DNA from: Ewingella sp. CoE-038-23
GTDB taxonomy: Bacteria > Pseudomonadota > Gammaproteobacteria > Enterobacterales > Enterobacteriaceae
Direction: 5' to 3'
NCBI RefSeq assembly: GCF_040419245.1
Contig: NZ_JAZHOH010000001.1
Span: 1,860,001-1,924,000, forward strand
Length of the DNA stretch: 64,000 bases
How positions within the stretch are numbered: the stretch's first letter is position 1; every line of letters begins with the position of its first letter. A program made the position numbers and the translations under genes. The notes under the pieces were generated by a model. It was not told where the DNA came from. It was given only the letters and a program-made list of their open reading frames with translations, and did not search any database. Below are positions 54,508 to 63,725 of the stretch, one piece after another.

Positions 54508-54534
54508 TGCCTCCCTTGGGAACAGGGGAGGCAA
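54508..54534 (+). terminator. Hairpin after siderophore receptor
   Basis: Stem TGCCTCCC / GGGGAGGCA with a ten-base loop, then GGCTTTTT. It separates the receptor from the ABC operon. Confidence 0.75.
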
Positions 54535-54612
54535 GGCTTTTTGGCACCTTTCCCTCCCCACTTTGATACTGAACATTTGGCTAAACGCCGCTTTAATAAC
54601 CATACTCATAAT

Positions 54613-54673
54613 CTTATGCGATAAAAGCATAAGGTTAGTCGTTAAACGACTTTCTTGTGAGTTAGCGACTCAC
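54613..54673 (+). promoter_or_regulatory. Three consecutive hairpins upstream of ABC importer operon
   Basis: CTTATGC / GCATAAG (54613-54633), GTCGTT-A-AACGAC (54638-54650) and GTGAGT / ACTCAC (54657-54673) stack in the leader of the binding-protein gene. They may be operators or a leader structure; the exact role is unknown. Confidence 0.45.
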
Positions 54674-54723
54674 ATACACTCAGGAAATTATTAGCAATTT
54701 CGCTATGTTGGAGAGTCATCACC

Positions 54724-56292
54724 ATGAAAGCCTTTATCCCTTCCGTTCTGTTCGCGGCTATCGCGGCCAGCTTTACCGTTCAGGCAGCCACGCCGGCGAA
54801 TACCTTGGTTATTGCGCAATCTATCGATGACACGTCAAGCTTTGACCCGGCGCAGGGCTTTGAGCTGACCACCGTGCAGGCGTTCAACAATATTTATCAG
54901 CGTTTGGTGCAGTCAGACCCGAATAACCCAATCGATTTAAAACCGACGCTGGCGACCTCGTGGGAAGCAGGCAAAGACAACCGCAGCCTGACCTTTACCC
55001 TCGACCCTAAAGCCGTGTTCGCCAGCGGCAACCCGCTGACTGCCGACGACGTGATTTTCTCCCTGTCTCGCGTGGTGAAGCTCAACCTCGAGCCATCCTT
55101 CGTGCTGACCCAGCTGGGTTGGGATGCCAAAAACGTCGACAGCTTCCTGACCAAAGTTGACGATCACCACGTGAAGGTGAGCTGGACCGCCAACGTCAGC
55201 CCGAACTTCGTGCTGAGCCTGCTCTCTGCGCCGGTTTCTTCCATCATCGACAGCAAGCAGGTTAAAGAGAATGCCAAAGGCACCGACCTTGGCCATGAGT
55301 GGCTGGCCAGCCATTCCGCGGGCAGCGGCCCGTACAAAATCCGCACCTATGTGCCGCATGAAGTGGTGGTGCTCGACGCCAACCCAAGCTCGCCAGAGGG
55401 CGCGCCTAAGTTGAAAACCATCTTGATCAAAAACGTGCCGGATCCGGCTGCTCGCCGCCTGCTGATTGAGCAGGGCGATGCCGATATGGCGCGTAACCTC
55501 GGTGCTGACCAAATGGCCGCGCTGGAAGGCAAAAAGGGCGTGAAGCCGCTGGCGATCCCTTACGCGTCACTGTACTTCCTGCAATTTAACGCTAAAGCCT
55601 CTCCAGCCTTGGGCAATCCGGCATTTTGGGAAGCAGCGCGCTACCTGTTTGACTACAAACACATCGCCCACGATCTGATGAAAGACACCTTCCAGGTGCA
55701 TCAGGCGTTCCTGCCAGAGGGCTATCTTGGCGCGCTGAATGACAACCCTTACACCTATGACCCAGCCAAGGCTAAAGCCATTCTGGAAAAAGCCGGGCTG
55801 AAAAACGTCACCTTCACCATTTCAACCTCCAACCAACCGCCGTATTTGGACATCGCTCAAGCCTTGCAGGCGAGCTTCGCGCAGGGCGGGGTGACGGTGA
55901 AACTGGATCCGGGCCTGAGCCAGCAGATTTCTACCAAGGTTAAAGCCCACGAGTACGACGCGTACATGTCCTCATGGGGTCCTGATTACTTCGACCCGAA
56001 CACCAACGCCTCGGCCTTTGCCTATAACGCAGAGAATGGCGGCCAGACGCTGGCATGGCGCGCCAACTGGTCAATTCCAGAGTTGAATAAACTGACGCTG
56101 GCGGCGACCGCCGAGCCAGATCAAGCTAAACGCGTGGCGGATTACCGTAAACTGCAATTAGAAGTGCAGAAAAGCTCGCCGTTCGTGATTGGTTTGCAGG
56201 CCAAGAGCCTGATTGCCGTGCGTGACAACATTCAGGGCTACGTGCAGGGTATCAACCCTGACATGGTCTTCTACAGCAAGGTCACTAAGTAA
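54724..56292 (+). CDS. Dpp/Opp-type ABC importer substrate-binding protein
   Basis: Periplasmic binding protein of the SBP_bac_5 family, 522 aa. The Sec signal is MKAFIPSVLFAAIAASFTVQA. Family features include FELTTVQAFNNIYQRLVQ, LTADDVIFSLSRVV, WLASHSAGSGPYKI and GPDYFDPNTNASAF. The substrate is not predictable; this family carries peptides, nickel, haem or glycosides. Its stop overlaps the first permease start (TAATG). A paralogue, now broken, lies at 62077. A similar domain order is conserved between the two. Confidence 0.93.
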   Translation: MKAFIPSVLFAAIAASFTVQAATPANTLVIAQSIDDTSSFDPAQGFELTTVQAFNNIYQRLVQSDPNNPIDLKPTLATSWEAGKDNRSLTFTLDPKAVFASGNPLTADDVIFSLSRVVKLNLEPSFVLTQLGWDAKNVDSFLTKVDDHHVKVSWTANVSPNFVLSLLSAPVSSIIDSKQVKENAKGTDLGHEWLASHSAGSGPYKIRTYVPHEVVVLDANPSSPEGAPKLKTILIKNVPDPAARRLLIEQGDADMARNLGADQMAALEGKKGVKPLAIPYASLYFLQFNAKASPALGNPAFWEAARYLFDYKHIAHDLMKDTFQVHQAFLPEGYLGALNDNPYTYDPAKAKAILEKAGLKNVTFTISTSNQPPYLDIAQALQASFAQGGVTVKLDPGLSQQISTKVKAHEYDAYMSSWGPDYFDPNTNASAFAYNAENGGQTLAWRANWSIPELNKLTLAATAEPDQAKRVADYRKLQLEVQKSSPFVIGLQAKSLIAVRDNIQGYVQGINPDMVFYSKVTK

Positions 56293-57344
56293 TGACTGAT
56301 AGTTCAACACCCGCCGGATTCGTCCGGCAGGGTTGGCGCTGGTCAGGCCGTCTGCTGACCGGCCTGATTTCACTGGCGCTGACGCTGCTCGGCCTGCTGG
56401 CGTTTACCTTTACGCTTTCCCACCTCGCGCCGATTGACCCTACGCTGCAAGTGGCTGGCGACCACGCCAGCGAATCGACTTACGCCCAGATCCGCAAAGA
56501 TCTCGGGCTGGATCAGTCGGTGCCGGTGCAGTTTGGTCGCTATGTTGAGCATCTGGCTCACGGCGATATGGGTATGTCGCGCATCACCGCGCAGCCGGTA
56601 GCGAGTGATTTGGCGCGCACCTTCCCGGCTACCGTCGAGTTAGCTACCTGCGCCATCATCTTCGGCGCTTTCTTTGGTATTTCGCTGGCGCTGCTGGCGG
56701 TATGGAAACCGGGAAGCTGGCTGGATAACGCCGCGCGGCTGATTTCGCTGCTCGGCTATTCGGTGCCGATTTTCTGGCTCAGCCTGCTAGGGCTGCTGCT
56801 GTTTTACGCCGTGCTGCACTGGGCCGGCGGGCCGGGGCGGCTGGACGATGTGTATCTCTATAGCATGGAGCCAAAAACCGGTTTTGTGCTGATTGACACC
56901 TGGCTGTCCGGCGATCGCGAGATGTTCTTCAACGCTATCAGCCACCTGTGGCTACCGGTAACCGTGTTGGCTCTGCTTTCCATGGCGGGGATCACCCGCC
57001 TGCTGCGCGCCTCAATGCTGGGCGAAATGAACAAAGAGTATGTGATTCTGGCGCGCTCGAAGGGCGCTGGCCGGGGCCGCGTGCTGCTGCGTCACGTCTT
57101 CCCTAACGTTTTGGGTACGCTCATCACTGTGTTAACGCTCTCCTATGCCAGCCTGCTGGAAGGGGCGGTATTAACCGAAACGGTATTTGCCTGGCCGGGC
57201 GTGGGGCGCTATCTGACCACCGCGCTGTTTGCTGCCGACACGCCAGCGATTCTTGGCGCGACGCTGCTGATTGGCACCTGTTTCGTGCTGCTCAATGCGC
57301 TGGCTGATGCCCTGACTTACCTTCTTGACCCGCGAACCCGATAA
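56292..57344 (+). CDS. ABC importer permease (DppB-like)
   Basis: A 350-aa inner-membrane permease of the Dpp/Opp family, with about six spans. The N-terminal span is LTGLISLALTLLGLLAFTFTLSHLAP, and the EAA-type loop is YVILARSKGAGRGRVLLRHVFPNVL. FPATVELATCAIIFGAFFGI is a typical span. The gene overlaps the preceding binding protein stop by one base and is followed by the second permease, forming a complete ABC importer. Confidence 0.93.
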   Translation: MTDSSTPAGFVRQGWRWSGRLLTGLISLALTLLGLLAFTFTLSHLAPIDPTLQVAGDHASESTYAQIRKDLGLDQSVPVQFGRYVEHLAHGDMGMSRITAQPVASDLARTFPATVELATCAIIFGAFFGISLALLAVWKPGSWLDNAARLISLLGYSVPIFWLSLLGLLLFYAVLHWAGGPGRLDDVYLYSMEPKTGFVLIDTWLSGDREMFFNAISHLWLPVTVLALLSMAGITRLLRASMLGEMNKEYVILARSKGAGRGRVLLRHVFPNVLGTLITVLTLSYASLLEGAVLTETVFAWPGVGRYLTTALFAADTPAILGATLLIGTCFVLLNALADALTYLLDPRTR

Positions 57345-57357
57345 GTGGCTGACTGAT

Positions 57358-58227
57358 ATGACTCAACTTATTCCTGACCAGCCAACGCAGGTCGATGCCT
57401 CGACCGAATGGCGTCCGGCAAGGCGTATCACCACCTTGTCGATTGGCACCGCGCTGGTCATCATCCTGATTGCCTGCGCGCTGCTCGCGCCGCTGCTGGC
57501 ACCTTTCGACCCGAACATTCAGCATATTGAATTTCGCCTGCTGCCGCCGTCTGCCGAGCACTGGCTGGGCACTGACGGCTTTGGCCGTGATTTGCTCTCC
57601 CGCGTGATTTACGGCGCGCGGCCTACGCTGCTGCTGGTGTCGCTGATCCTGATCCTGACCATCCCCATTGGCCTGCTGGTAGGGATCAGCGCCGGTTATA
57701 TCGGCGGCTGGTATGAGCGCATTGTTATGCGCCTGACCGACATCGTGCTGTCGCTGCCAAGCCTGGTTATCGCGCTGGCGCTGGTGGCCATTCTTGGTCC
57801 GGGCTTGATGAATGGCGCGCTGGCGCTGGCTTTCACCAGCTGGCCGCCGTTTGCCCGTCAGGCGAGGGCGGAGACGCTGGCGCTGCGCCGCAGTGACTAT
57901 CTGGCGGCGGCGCGTATGCAGGGCATTGGCGGCTTACGCCTGATGTTCGGCCATATTCTGCCGCTGTGCCTGCCTAGCGCCGTGGTGCGCGCGGCGCTGA
58001 GCCTCGGCGGCATTATCCTGGCCTCTGCCGGTTTGGGCTTCCTTGGTATGGGCATCCAGCCACCGACCGCCGAATGGGGTTCGATGGTTGCCGAGGGCAG
58101 TAAAGTGATTTTCGACCAGTGGTGGGTCGCCGCCGCGCCGGGCGGTGCCATCCTGTTCGCCAGTCTGGCATTCAACCTGCTGGGCGATGGCCTGCGTGAC
58201 AAAATGGACCCGCGACATGGCAAATGA
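57358..58227 (+). CDS. ABC importer permease (DppC-like)
   Basis: A 289-aa second permease, with the N-terminal span LSIGTALVIILIACALLAPLLAPF, the OppC motif HWLGTDGFGRDLLSRVIYGARPTLLLV and the EAA loop SDYLAAARMQGIGGLRLMFGHILP. I chose ATG 57358 (MTQLIPDQPT). A TTG 33 bases upstream would overlap the first permease and lacks support. The 3' end overlaps the first ATPase by 11 bases. Confidence 0.92.
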   Translation: MTQLIPDQPTQVDASTEWRPARRITTLSIGTALVIILIACALLAPLLAPFDPNIQHIEFRLLPPSAEHWLGTDGFGRDLLSRVIYGARPTLLLVSLILILTIPIGLLVGISAGYIGGWYERIVMRLTDIVLSLPSLVIALALVAILGPGLMNGALALAFTSWPPFARQARAETLALRRSDYLAAARMQGIGGLRLMFGHILPLCLPSAVVRAALSLGGIILASAGLGFLGMGIQPPTAEWGSMVAEGSKVIFDQWWVAAAPGGAILFASLAFNLLGDGLRDKMDPRHGK

Positions 58228-59131
58228 TTTCGAGAAGAACCAACAAAAGACGCTGCACAATGACGTGCTTGTTGCCAAAGACCTGACGGTCTATCTGCCC
58301 GGCCCGCGCCCGGTGGAGCTGGTGAAGTCGCTCTCTTTCAGCGTCGGCAAAGAGCGCGTGGCGTTGGTGGGGGAGTCCGGCTCGGGTAAATCCTTAACCG
58401 CCCGCGCCCTGATGGGCCTGTTGCCGCACCCGTGCGAAGTGCGCGCCAGCCAGTTAACCTTGGGCGACCAAGACCTGCTGACCCTGCGCGAACGCCAGTG
58501 GAACCAGCTGCGCGGTAATCGCGTCTCCATGGTGATGCAGGATCCGAAACACGCTCTCAACCCGTCGCAGCCTATTGGCTGGCAGGTGGAGGAGCCGCTG
58601 CGTCTGCACACTCGCCTTGGTCGCAAAGAGCGGCAGGAGAAGGTGCTGGAGATGCTTAACGCCGTGGGCCTGCCAGACCCGAAACGCCTGTGCAAGCAGT
58701 ATCCGCACCAGCTTTCCGGCGGCATGGGACAGCGCGTGATGCTGGCGATTGCTCTGATCAATGATCCACAGTGGCTGATTGCCGACGAACCGACCTCGGC
58801 GCTGGACTTTGACATGCGCGAGCAGGTGCTGGGCTTGATTGAGCGTCTGGTGGAGCAGCGCAACATGGGGCTGATTTTGATTAGCCACGACTTGCAGCAG
58901 GTGTCGCAGTTCTGCGAACGCGTGCTGGTGATGTACAAGGGCGACCTGCTGGATGAACTGCCAGCTGACCAACTGGCGCACGCCACGCATCCTTACACTC
59001 ACACTCTGTGGTCATGCCGTCCGAGCAAGTTCACCCACGGCGAGCGCCTGCCGGTGCTTGACCGCGCGCTGCTTGAGTCATTGAAATCCGCTTCATCGAA
59101 AGATGCTTCCTCACAGGAGCCACAGCCATGA
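58217..59131 (+). CDS. ABC importer ATP-binding protein (DppD-like)
   Basis: A 304-aa ATPase from ATG 58217. Walker A is GESGSGKSLTARALMGLL, the Q-loop is MVMQDPKHALNPSQ, the signature is LSGGMGQRVMLAIAL, Walker B is WLIADEPTSALDF and the H-loop is LISHDLQQVSQ. The THPYTHTLW stretch is typical of oligopeptide ATPases, but the usual C-terminal Cys-rich motif is reduced. It overlaps the next gene by four bases (ATGA). Confidence 0.93.
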   Translation: MANDFEKNQQKTLHNDVLVAKDLTVYLPGPRPVELVKSLSFSVGKERVALVGESGSGKSLTARALMGLLPHPCEVRASQLTLGDQDLLTLRERQWNQLRGNRVSMVMQDPKHALNPSQPIGWQVEEPLRLHTRLGRKERQEKVLEMLNAVGLPDPKRLCKQYPHQLSGGMGQRVMLAIALINDPQWLIADEPTSALDFDMREQVLGLIERLVEQRNMGLILISHDLQQVSQFCERVLVMYKGDLLDELPADQLAHATHPYTHTLWSCRPSKFTHGERLPVLDRALLESLKSASSKDASSQEPQP

Positions 59132-59805
59132 GTCAGGTCGTTGCTGAATTAGACCACCTCAGCGTTTCACACCGTCACGGCTATGAGCTGCGCACCGTGG
59201 TGCATGACGTGCGTCTGAGCATTAAGCAGGGCGAGTGTTTTGGCCTAGTCGGCCCGTCAGGCTGTGGTAAGTCCTCGCTGCTTTGGGTGTTGGCTGGGTT
59301 AAATGGCCAGTGGGAAGGTGACTTAACCATGCTCGGTCAGAAGCTGGTGCCGGGTAAGCCGTTCACCGGCAGCCTGCGCCGCGACGTGCAGATGGTGTTT
59401 CAGGACCCCTATGCCTCGCTGCACCCGAAACATCGCCTCAGCCGCACCTTGGCTGAGCCGCTGAAAATCTTGAAAGAGCAGGATATCGAGCAAAAAATTG
59501 CCGAAGGTTTTCGTCAGGTAGGACTCGATCCCAGCCTGATGAGTCGCTATCCACATCAGCTTTCCGGCGGCCAGCGCCAGCGCGTGGCAATCGTTCGCGC
59601 TCTGCTGCTTAAGCCGAAATTGCTGCTGCTGGATGAGCCGACGTCGGCGCTGGATATGTCGGTGCAGGCTGAAATCCTCAATCTTCTCAATGACCTGAAA
59701 GCTTCAACGGATCTGACCATGCTGCTGGTAAGCCACGACGCCGATGTGATTGACCACATGTGTGACCGAGCCGTGCATATGGCGAAGGGGCATATTGTCG
59801 GGTGA
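59128..59805 (+). CDS. ABC importer ATP-binding protein (DppF-like, short)
   Basis: A 225-aa ATPase, the second nucleotide-binding subunit. Walker A is GPSGCGKSSLLWVLAGL, the Q-loop is MVFQDPYASLHPKH, the signature is LSGGQRQRVAIVRAL, Walker B is LLLLDEPTSALD and the H-loop is LVSHDADVI. It is about 100 residues shorter than typical DppF proteins because it lacks the C-terminal oligopeptide domain. It is the last gene of the importer operon and ends at a bidirectional hairpin. Confidence 0.92.
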   Translation: MSQVVAELDHLSVSHRHGYELRTVVHDVRLSIKQGECFGLVGPSGCGKSSLLWVLAGLNGQWEGDLTMLGQKLVPGKPFTGSLRRDVQMVFQDPYASLHPKHRLSRTLAEPLKILKEQDIEQKIAEGFRQVGLDPSLMSRYPHQLSGGQRQRVAIVRALLLKPKLLLLDEPTSALDMSVQAEILNLLNDLKASTDLTMLLVSHDADVIDHMCDRAVHMAKGHIVG

Positions 59806-59813
59806 TGTAGTCT

Positions 59814-59852
59814 ACCGGCCCTAGCACGAGGCAAGCGAGCGTTAGGGCCGGT
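59814..59852. terminator. Bidirectional hairpin between ABC operon and GH3 gene
   Basis: Perfect ten-base inverted repeat ACCGGCCCTA / TAGGGCCGGT with a 19-base loop, between convergent genes. No U-tracts. Confidence 0.65.
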
Positions 59853-59858
59853 GACTCA

Positions 59859-61823
59859 TTAGCGCGCTAGCCCAAAGCCAATTTCATACAGCGGCGATTG
59901 GCTGTCGTGCGGCATATCGGACTGCTGCTTGAGCACGGCTTCCATGGAGGAAGGTAGCTCGAAAGGCAGTTTGCCGGTGAAGGCTTCGCTGCTGGTCAAG
60001 TGGCTAAACAGCACCGAATCACTGACCCCAAAATTGCCGATAATGGCTTTGGCTTTATCTTGTACATTGCTCAAAATCGCCGGGCGATCCAGATACAGGC
60101 TAACCACCGTCGGGACGTGCTTACTGGCATTAATGATTGCCCGATAATCGGCATTGTCCTCAGTAAAGGCCAGCGAACCTTCATGATGGCGTTTGCCAAA
60201 GAACCAGTTCTGATGCAGCTTTTCATATGGCGCCTGGGCGCGGATCAGCGCGACATCGGCCTTTTCCGGCGAGTCGACGACGGTAAATCCTGCGTCCTGT
60301 GCCGCTTTCGCCGCCACGCCGTACAGCCAGATTTTTTTGCCTTTTTTCAGAGGTAAAATGGCGTCTTTGTTCTGCAACAGCACCAGCGAGCGCCACTGTG
60401 CGGCATCGGCCTCTTTCTGCCAGTCAGCCCGGCCCACGGTTTGCGCGGCTTTCTGCACATCAACGTACGGATTTTCAAACAGGCCGGTTTGGAATTTTTG
60501 CTGGAGAATGCGCACCACGGACTCATTAAGCCGCTGTTCGGTCAGCTGTTTTTCATTGACTGCGTTGACCAAAAGCTGGGAGTCGGTTACGCCGCCAAAC
60601 TGATCGATACCGGCTTTCACCGCCTTAACAAAACGCTGCTGGGGAGTGAGCTGCTCGACGCCCCACGACATTCCGCCAGGTACCGGTTCTTTGCCGTCCG
60701 GCTCGCCGTTGATACACACCTCATCGCAGTCATTGGTGATCAGCCAGTCGCTGAGGATCACGCCCTTAAAGCCATATTGCCCGCGTAAAATATCCGTCAG
60801 TAGCTGGTGGCTAAAGCCCGCGCCGACCTGCTCCAGCTGTTTGCCCTCAATCGATACATTTTTCAGGATGGAGTAGGTGGGCATGACGCCAGCAACTTGA
60901 GATTCAAACGCGCCGGTGAAGGGGTAAATATGCTCTTTAAGATTGTTGCCGGGGAAAACGGCGTTCTTACCATAAACGCTGTGGCTGTCGAAGCCGTTTT
61001 CCGCCGCGCCATAGCCTACCCAGTGTTTAACCACCGAGATAACGCTGCCCTGATTCAGCCCGCTGTTGCCGTTTTGCATGCCCGCAATGTAGCCACGCAC
61101 CATGTTATGGACGCGAGTCGGATCTTCGCCAAAGGTGCCGCTGATTCGCGCCCAGCGGGGTTCGGTCGCCAGATCGGCCTGCGGAGACAAGGCTTCTCTA
61201 ATTCCCACTGCCAGATATTCCTGACGGACAATATCGGCATAGCGGCGAGTGGTTTTTTCATCGCCGATGGCGGCCAGGCCCAGTGTTTCCGGCCATTTGG
61301 TGAATTTACCGGCTGACGAGCTGGCACCCACTAAATACTCAAACGCGTTGCGGGGATCACTGCTGATGGTGATGGGAATACCCAGCCGCGTTCCTTCGGC
61401 AATCTGTTGAAGTTTGTTATTTTCTTCGGCCATCGCCGCCGGATCCTCCCCGGTTAAACGGGTGATCAGGCTATTCACCTTGGCCCCGGCAATCATCTGT
61501 TTCGCAGCGTTAAGATCATAGTTGCTACCCGCGCCGATAGGGCTGTTAGCCGTGGGGGCAGAGCCGTGCATCATCACCCCGGCTTTTTCTTCCAGCGTCA
61601 TGCGCTTCACCAGATCCGCTGCGCGCATCTCCGGCGTCAGCCGCCAGTCTTCATAAGGTTCCAGTTTTCCCGAATGATTGAGGTCTTTGAACTTCAACCC
61701 ATCGACGGTCAACAGGGTGACATCGCGCTGGCTGAGTTCGGGCTGATCATCATTGGCGAAAGTCGGAGGGGTGGAGAGCAGTAAGGCCGAAACGGCGAGG
61801 CTCAGCGGTGTGATTTTCATCAT
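59859..61823 (-). CDS. Secreted glycoside hydrolase family 3 beta-glucosidase-like enzyme
   Basis: A 654-aa secreted GH3 enzyme with signal peptide MMKITPLSLAVSALLLSTPPTFA. The N-terminal catalytic domain has ADLVKRMTLEEKAGVMMHGSAP, SVVKHWVGYGA and GFKGVILSDWL, whose Asp (about 359) is the nucleophile. A C-terminal alpha/beta domain follows, with DVALIRAQAPYEK and TVVSLYLDRPAIL. It is shorter than BglX (765), lacking the fibronectin domain. The start is one of two adjacent ATGs (61823/61820), AAGGA being upstream. It is divergent from the second binding protein and probably acts on plant beta-glucosides (inference). Confidence 0.88.
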   Translation of the reverse strand: MMKITPLSLAVSALLLSTPPTFANDDQPELSQRDVTLLTVDGLKFKDLNHSGKLEPYEDWRLTPEMRAADLVKRMTLEEKAGVMMHGSAPTANSPIGAGSNYDLNAAKQMIAGAKVNSLITRLTGEDPAAMAEENNKLQQIAEGTRLGIPITISSDPRNAFEYLVGASSSAGKFTKWPETLGLAAIGDEKTTRRYADIVRQEYLAVGIREALSPQADLATEPRWARISGTFGEDPTRVHNMVRGYIAGMQNGNSGLNQGSVISVVKHWVGYGAAENGFDSHSVYGKNAVFPGNNLKEHIYPFTGAFESQVAGVMPTYSILKNVSIEGKQLEQVGAGFSHQLLTDILRGQYGFKGVILSDWLITNDCDEVCINGEPDGKEPVPGGMSWGVEQLTPQQRFVKAVKAGIDQFGGVTDSQLLVNAVNEKQLTEQRLNESVVRILQQKFQTGLFENPYVDVQKAAQTVGRADWQKEADAAQWRSLVLLQNKDAILPLKKGKKIWLYGVAAKAAQDAGFTVVDSPEKADVALIRAQAPYEKLHQNWFFGKRHHEGSLAFTEDNADYRAIINASKHVPTVVSLYLDRPAILSNVQDKAKAIIGNFGVSDSVLFSHLTSSEAFTGKLPFELPSSMEAVLKQQSDMPHDSQSPLYEIGFGLAR

Positions 61824-62026
61824 TATCATCCTTAATAGTTGATTTATATACAAACAAGCCGCTCAGTAATAACCTACTTAGGGGATTGATATTGCGATAG
61901 AAGTCGCATATCCGAGGTGGCCGAAAAATCAGCACCAGCCTTTAACCGCGCTTTAAATTTGGCTTAACGCCGCCTTAGCTAATTTTCTGAATTATATTGC
62001 TTAATTTCATGGTTTTGCCTTGGAGT

Positions 62027-62062
62027 GAGTGTCCTTACACTCGAAAAACACTTAATTTTTCG
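62027..62062 (+). promoter_or_regulatory. Two hairpins before second binding-protein gene
   Basis: GAGTGT / ACACTC with loop CCTT (62027-62042), then CGAAAAA / TTTTTCG (62042-62062) just before the ribosome site CGGGAG. They recall, but do not match, the leader hairpins of the paralogue at 54613. Confidence 0.4.
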
Positions 62063-62076
62063 GGAGTTTTGCCTTC

Positions 62077-63651
62077 ATGAAAGTTCGTCTTCCTTCTTTG
62101 CTTTTCTTGGCCGTTGCGGCGGCGTTCAGTGCTCATGCGGCGACGCCGAAAGATACGCTGGTGATCGCCAGCACCCTTGAGGGCATTATCAGTCTCGACC
62201 CGGCTGAAAGCTTTGAAACCGTGAGTTCGGGAAATTTAATCAATATTTATCAGCAGATTGTCTCTCCAGACCGCCAGCACCCTGACACGCTGGACCCGGA
62301 CGTGGCCTCAAGCTGGACCAAAGGCGATAGCGAACACAGTTTGGTGTTTACCATCAAGCCGGGAGTGAAGTTCGCCAGCGGCAATCCGGTGACGGCGGAT
62401 GACGTGATTTACTCTTACACCCGCGCGGTGAAACTCAACAAAAGCCCGTCGTTTATCCTCGGCGAGCTGGGCTGGACGCCGGACAACGTTGATGCCCAAT
62501 TCAAAAAAGTGGGTGACGATAAGCTGCAAATCAGCTGGCCTGCGGATATCGGCAGCGAGCTGGTGCTGCGCGTGCTGACCGCGCCGGTGGCGGCGATTGT
62601 CGACAGCAAGCTGGTGAAATCCCACGCGGAAAATAACGACTTCGGCAACAGCTGGTTGCGCTCTCGCTCGGCGGGCAGCGGTGCCTTTGAAGTGCGTAAC
62701 TACGTGCCGCACGAGGCGCTGGTGCTGAAACGCAACCCGAACGCGCACCCTCTGGCGAAGCTGGAAAACGTGCTGTTTAAAAACGTCGCGGACCCGGCAA
62801 CCCGCCGCCTGCTGGTGCTGAATGGCGACGCAGACATTGCCTATGATTTGGGGGCCGACCAGTTCGCCTCGCTGCAAAAAGAGAAGGGCGTGCGCGTCTC
62901 TGAATTCCCGGCGGCCAAGGTGTTCTATCTGGCCTTCAACACCGGCGACACCTCTCAGCCCGCGCTGAACAACCCGGCGCTGTGGCAAGCGGCTCGCTGG
63001 CTGGTGGACTATAAAGGCATCTCGCAGGACCTGCTGAAAGGCCAGTACGCCATCCACCAAACCTTCCTGCCTGACGGTCTGGCTGGCGCGATTGACGACC
63101 AGCCGTTCAAGCTGGATGTCGCCAAAGCGAAAGAGATCCTGAGCAAAGCGGGTATCGCCGAAGGCACCAAAATTGACCTGCTGGTGATCAACCAGCCGCC
63201 CTATTCGGATATCGCCCAGTCGCTGCAAGCCAGCTTCGCCAAGGCGGGAATTAACTTAGTGGTACATCCGCTGGTGGAAAGCGACGTGCTGACTCGCATG
63301 CGTGCGCACAAGTTCCAGTCCATCTTCACCTACTGGGGCGCGGATTACCTCGACCCGAATACCAACGCCAGCACCTTCGCCTATAACGTGCCGGACGGCC
63401 CGAAAACCTTGGCCCAGCGTATTCAGTGGGTGATCCCTGAAATCAGCAAGCAGACCCGCTAAGCGGCGGCAGAGTCTGACCCAACCAAACGTCTGGCGCG
63501 CTACGCCGATCTGCAACGTGAATTGCAGCGCAATTCGCCATTCGTGGTGGCGTTGCAAAGCAAACTACTGGTAGCTTTACGTGACAACGTAACGGGTGCC
63601 AGCCAGAACGTCGCGGGTAGCCAGCTGTATTTGGATACGGTGAATAAATAA
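62077..63651 (+). pseudogene. Orphan Dpp-type substrate-binding protein interrupted by in-frame TAA
   Basis: A paralogue of the protein at 54724, SBP_bac_5 family. The frame spans 524 codons (paralogue 522), but codon 462 is TAA (63460-63462). After it, LARYADLQRELQRNSPFVVALQSKLLVALRDNV continues in frame and aligns with ADYRKLQLEVQKSSPFVIGLQAKSLIAVRDNI of the paralogue. The signal peptide (LLFLAVAAAFSAHA) and other motifs are intact. The truncated 461-aa product lacks the last 62 residues, including the closing helices of the first lobe. No permease genes accompany it. Confidence 0.9.
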
Positions 63652-63668
63652 AAGTAGAGTGAAAGATA

Positions 63669-63700
63669 AAAAGCCCCGCGATGTTTAGCGGGGCTTTTTG
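63669..63700 (+). terminator. Rho-independent terminator of orphan binding protein
   Basis: Stem AAGCCCCGC / GCGGGGCTT with an eight-base loop and a T-run. It could serve the convergent GH13 gene too. Confidence 0.92.
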
Positions 63701-63725
63701 CTTAAGTGGTAAAGCTTTTAGTAGC

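Noticed and set aside
54657..54673. CRP site TGTGA...TCACA
   Set aside because: The two halves are separated by nine bases; CRP requires six.
54724..59805. Identification of the ABC operon as sapABCDF
   Set aside because: Subunit order is similar, but the short second ATPase and the sequences do not specifically match Sap; kept as generic Dpp/Opp-type.
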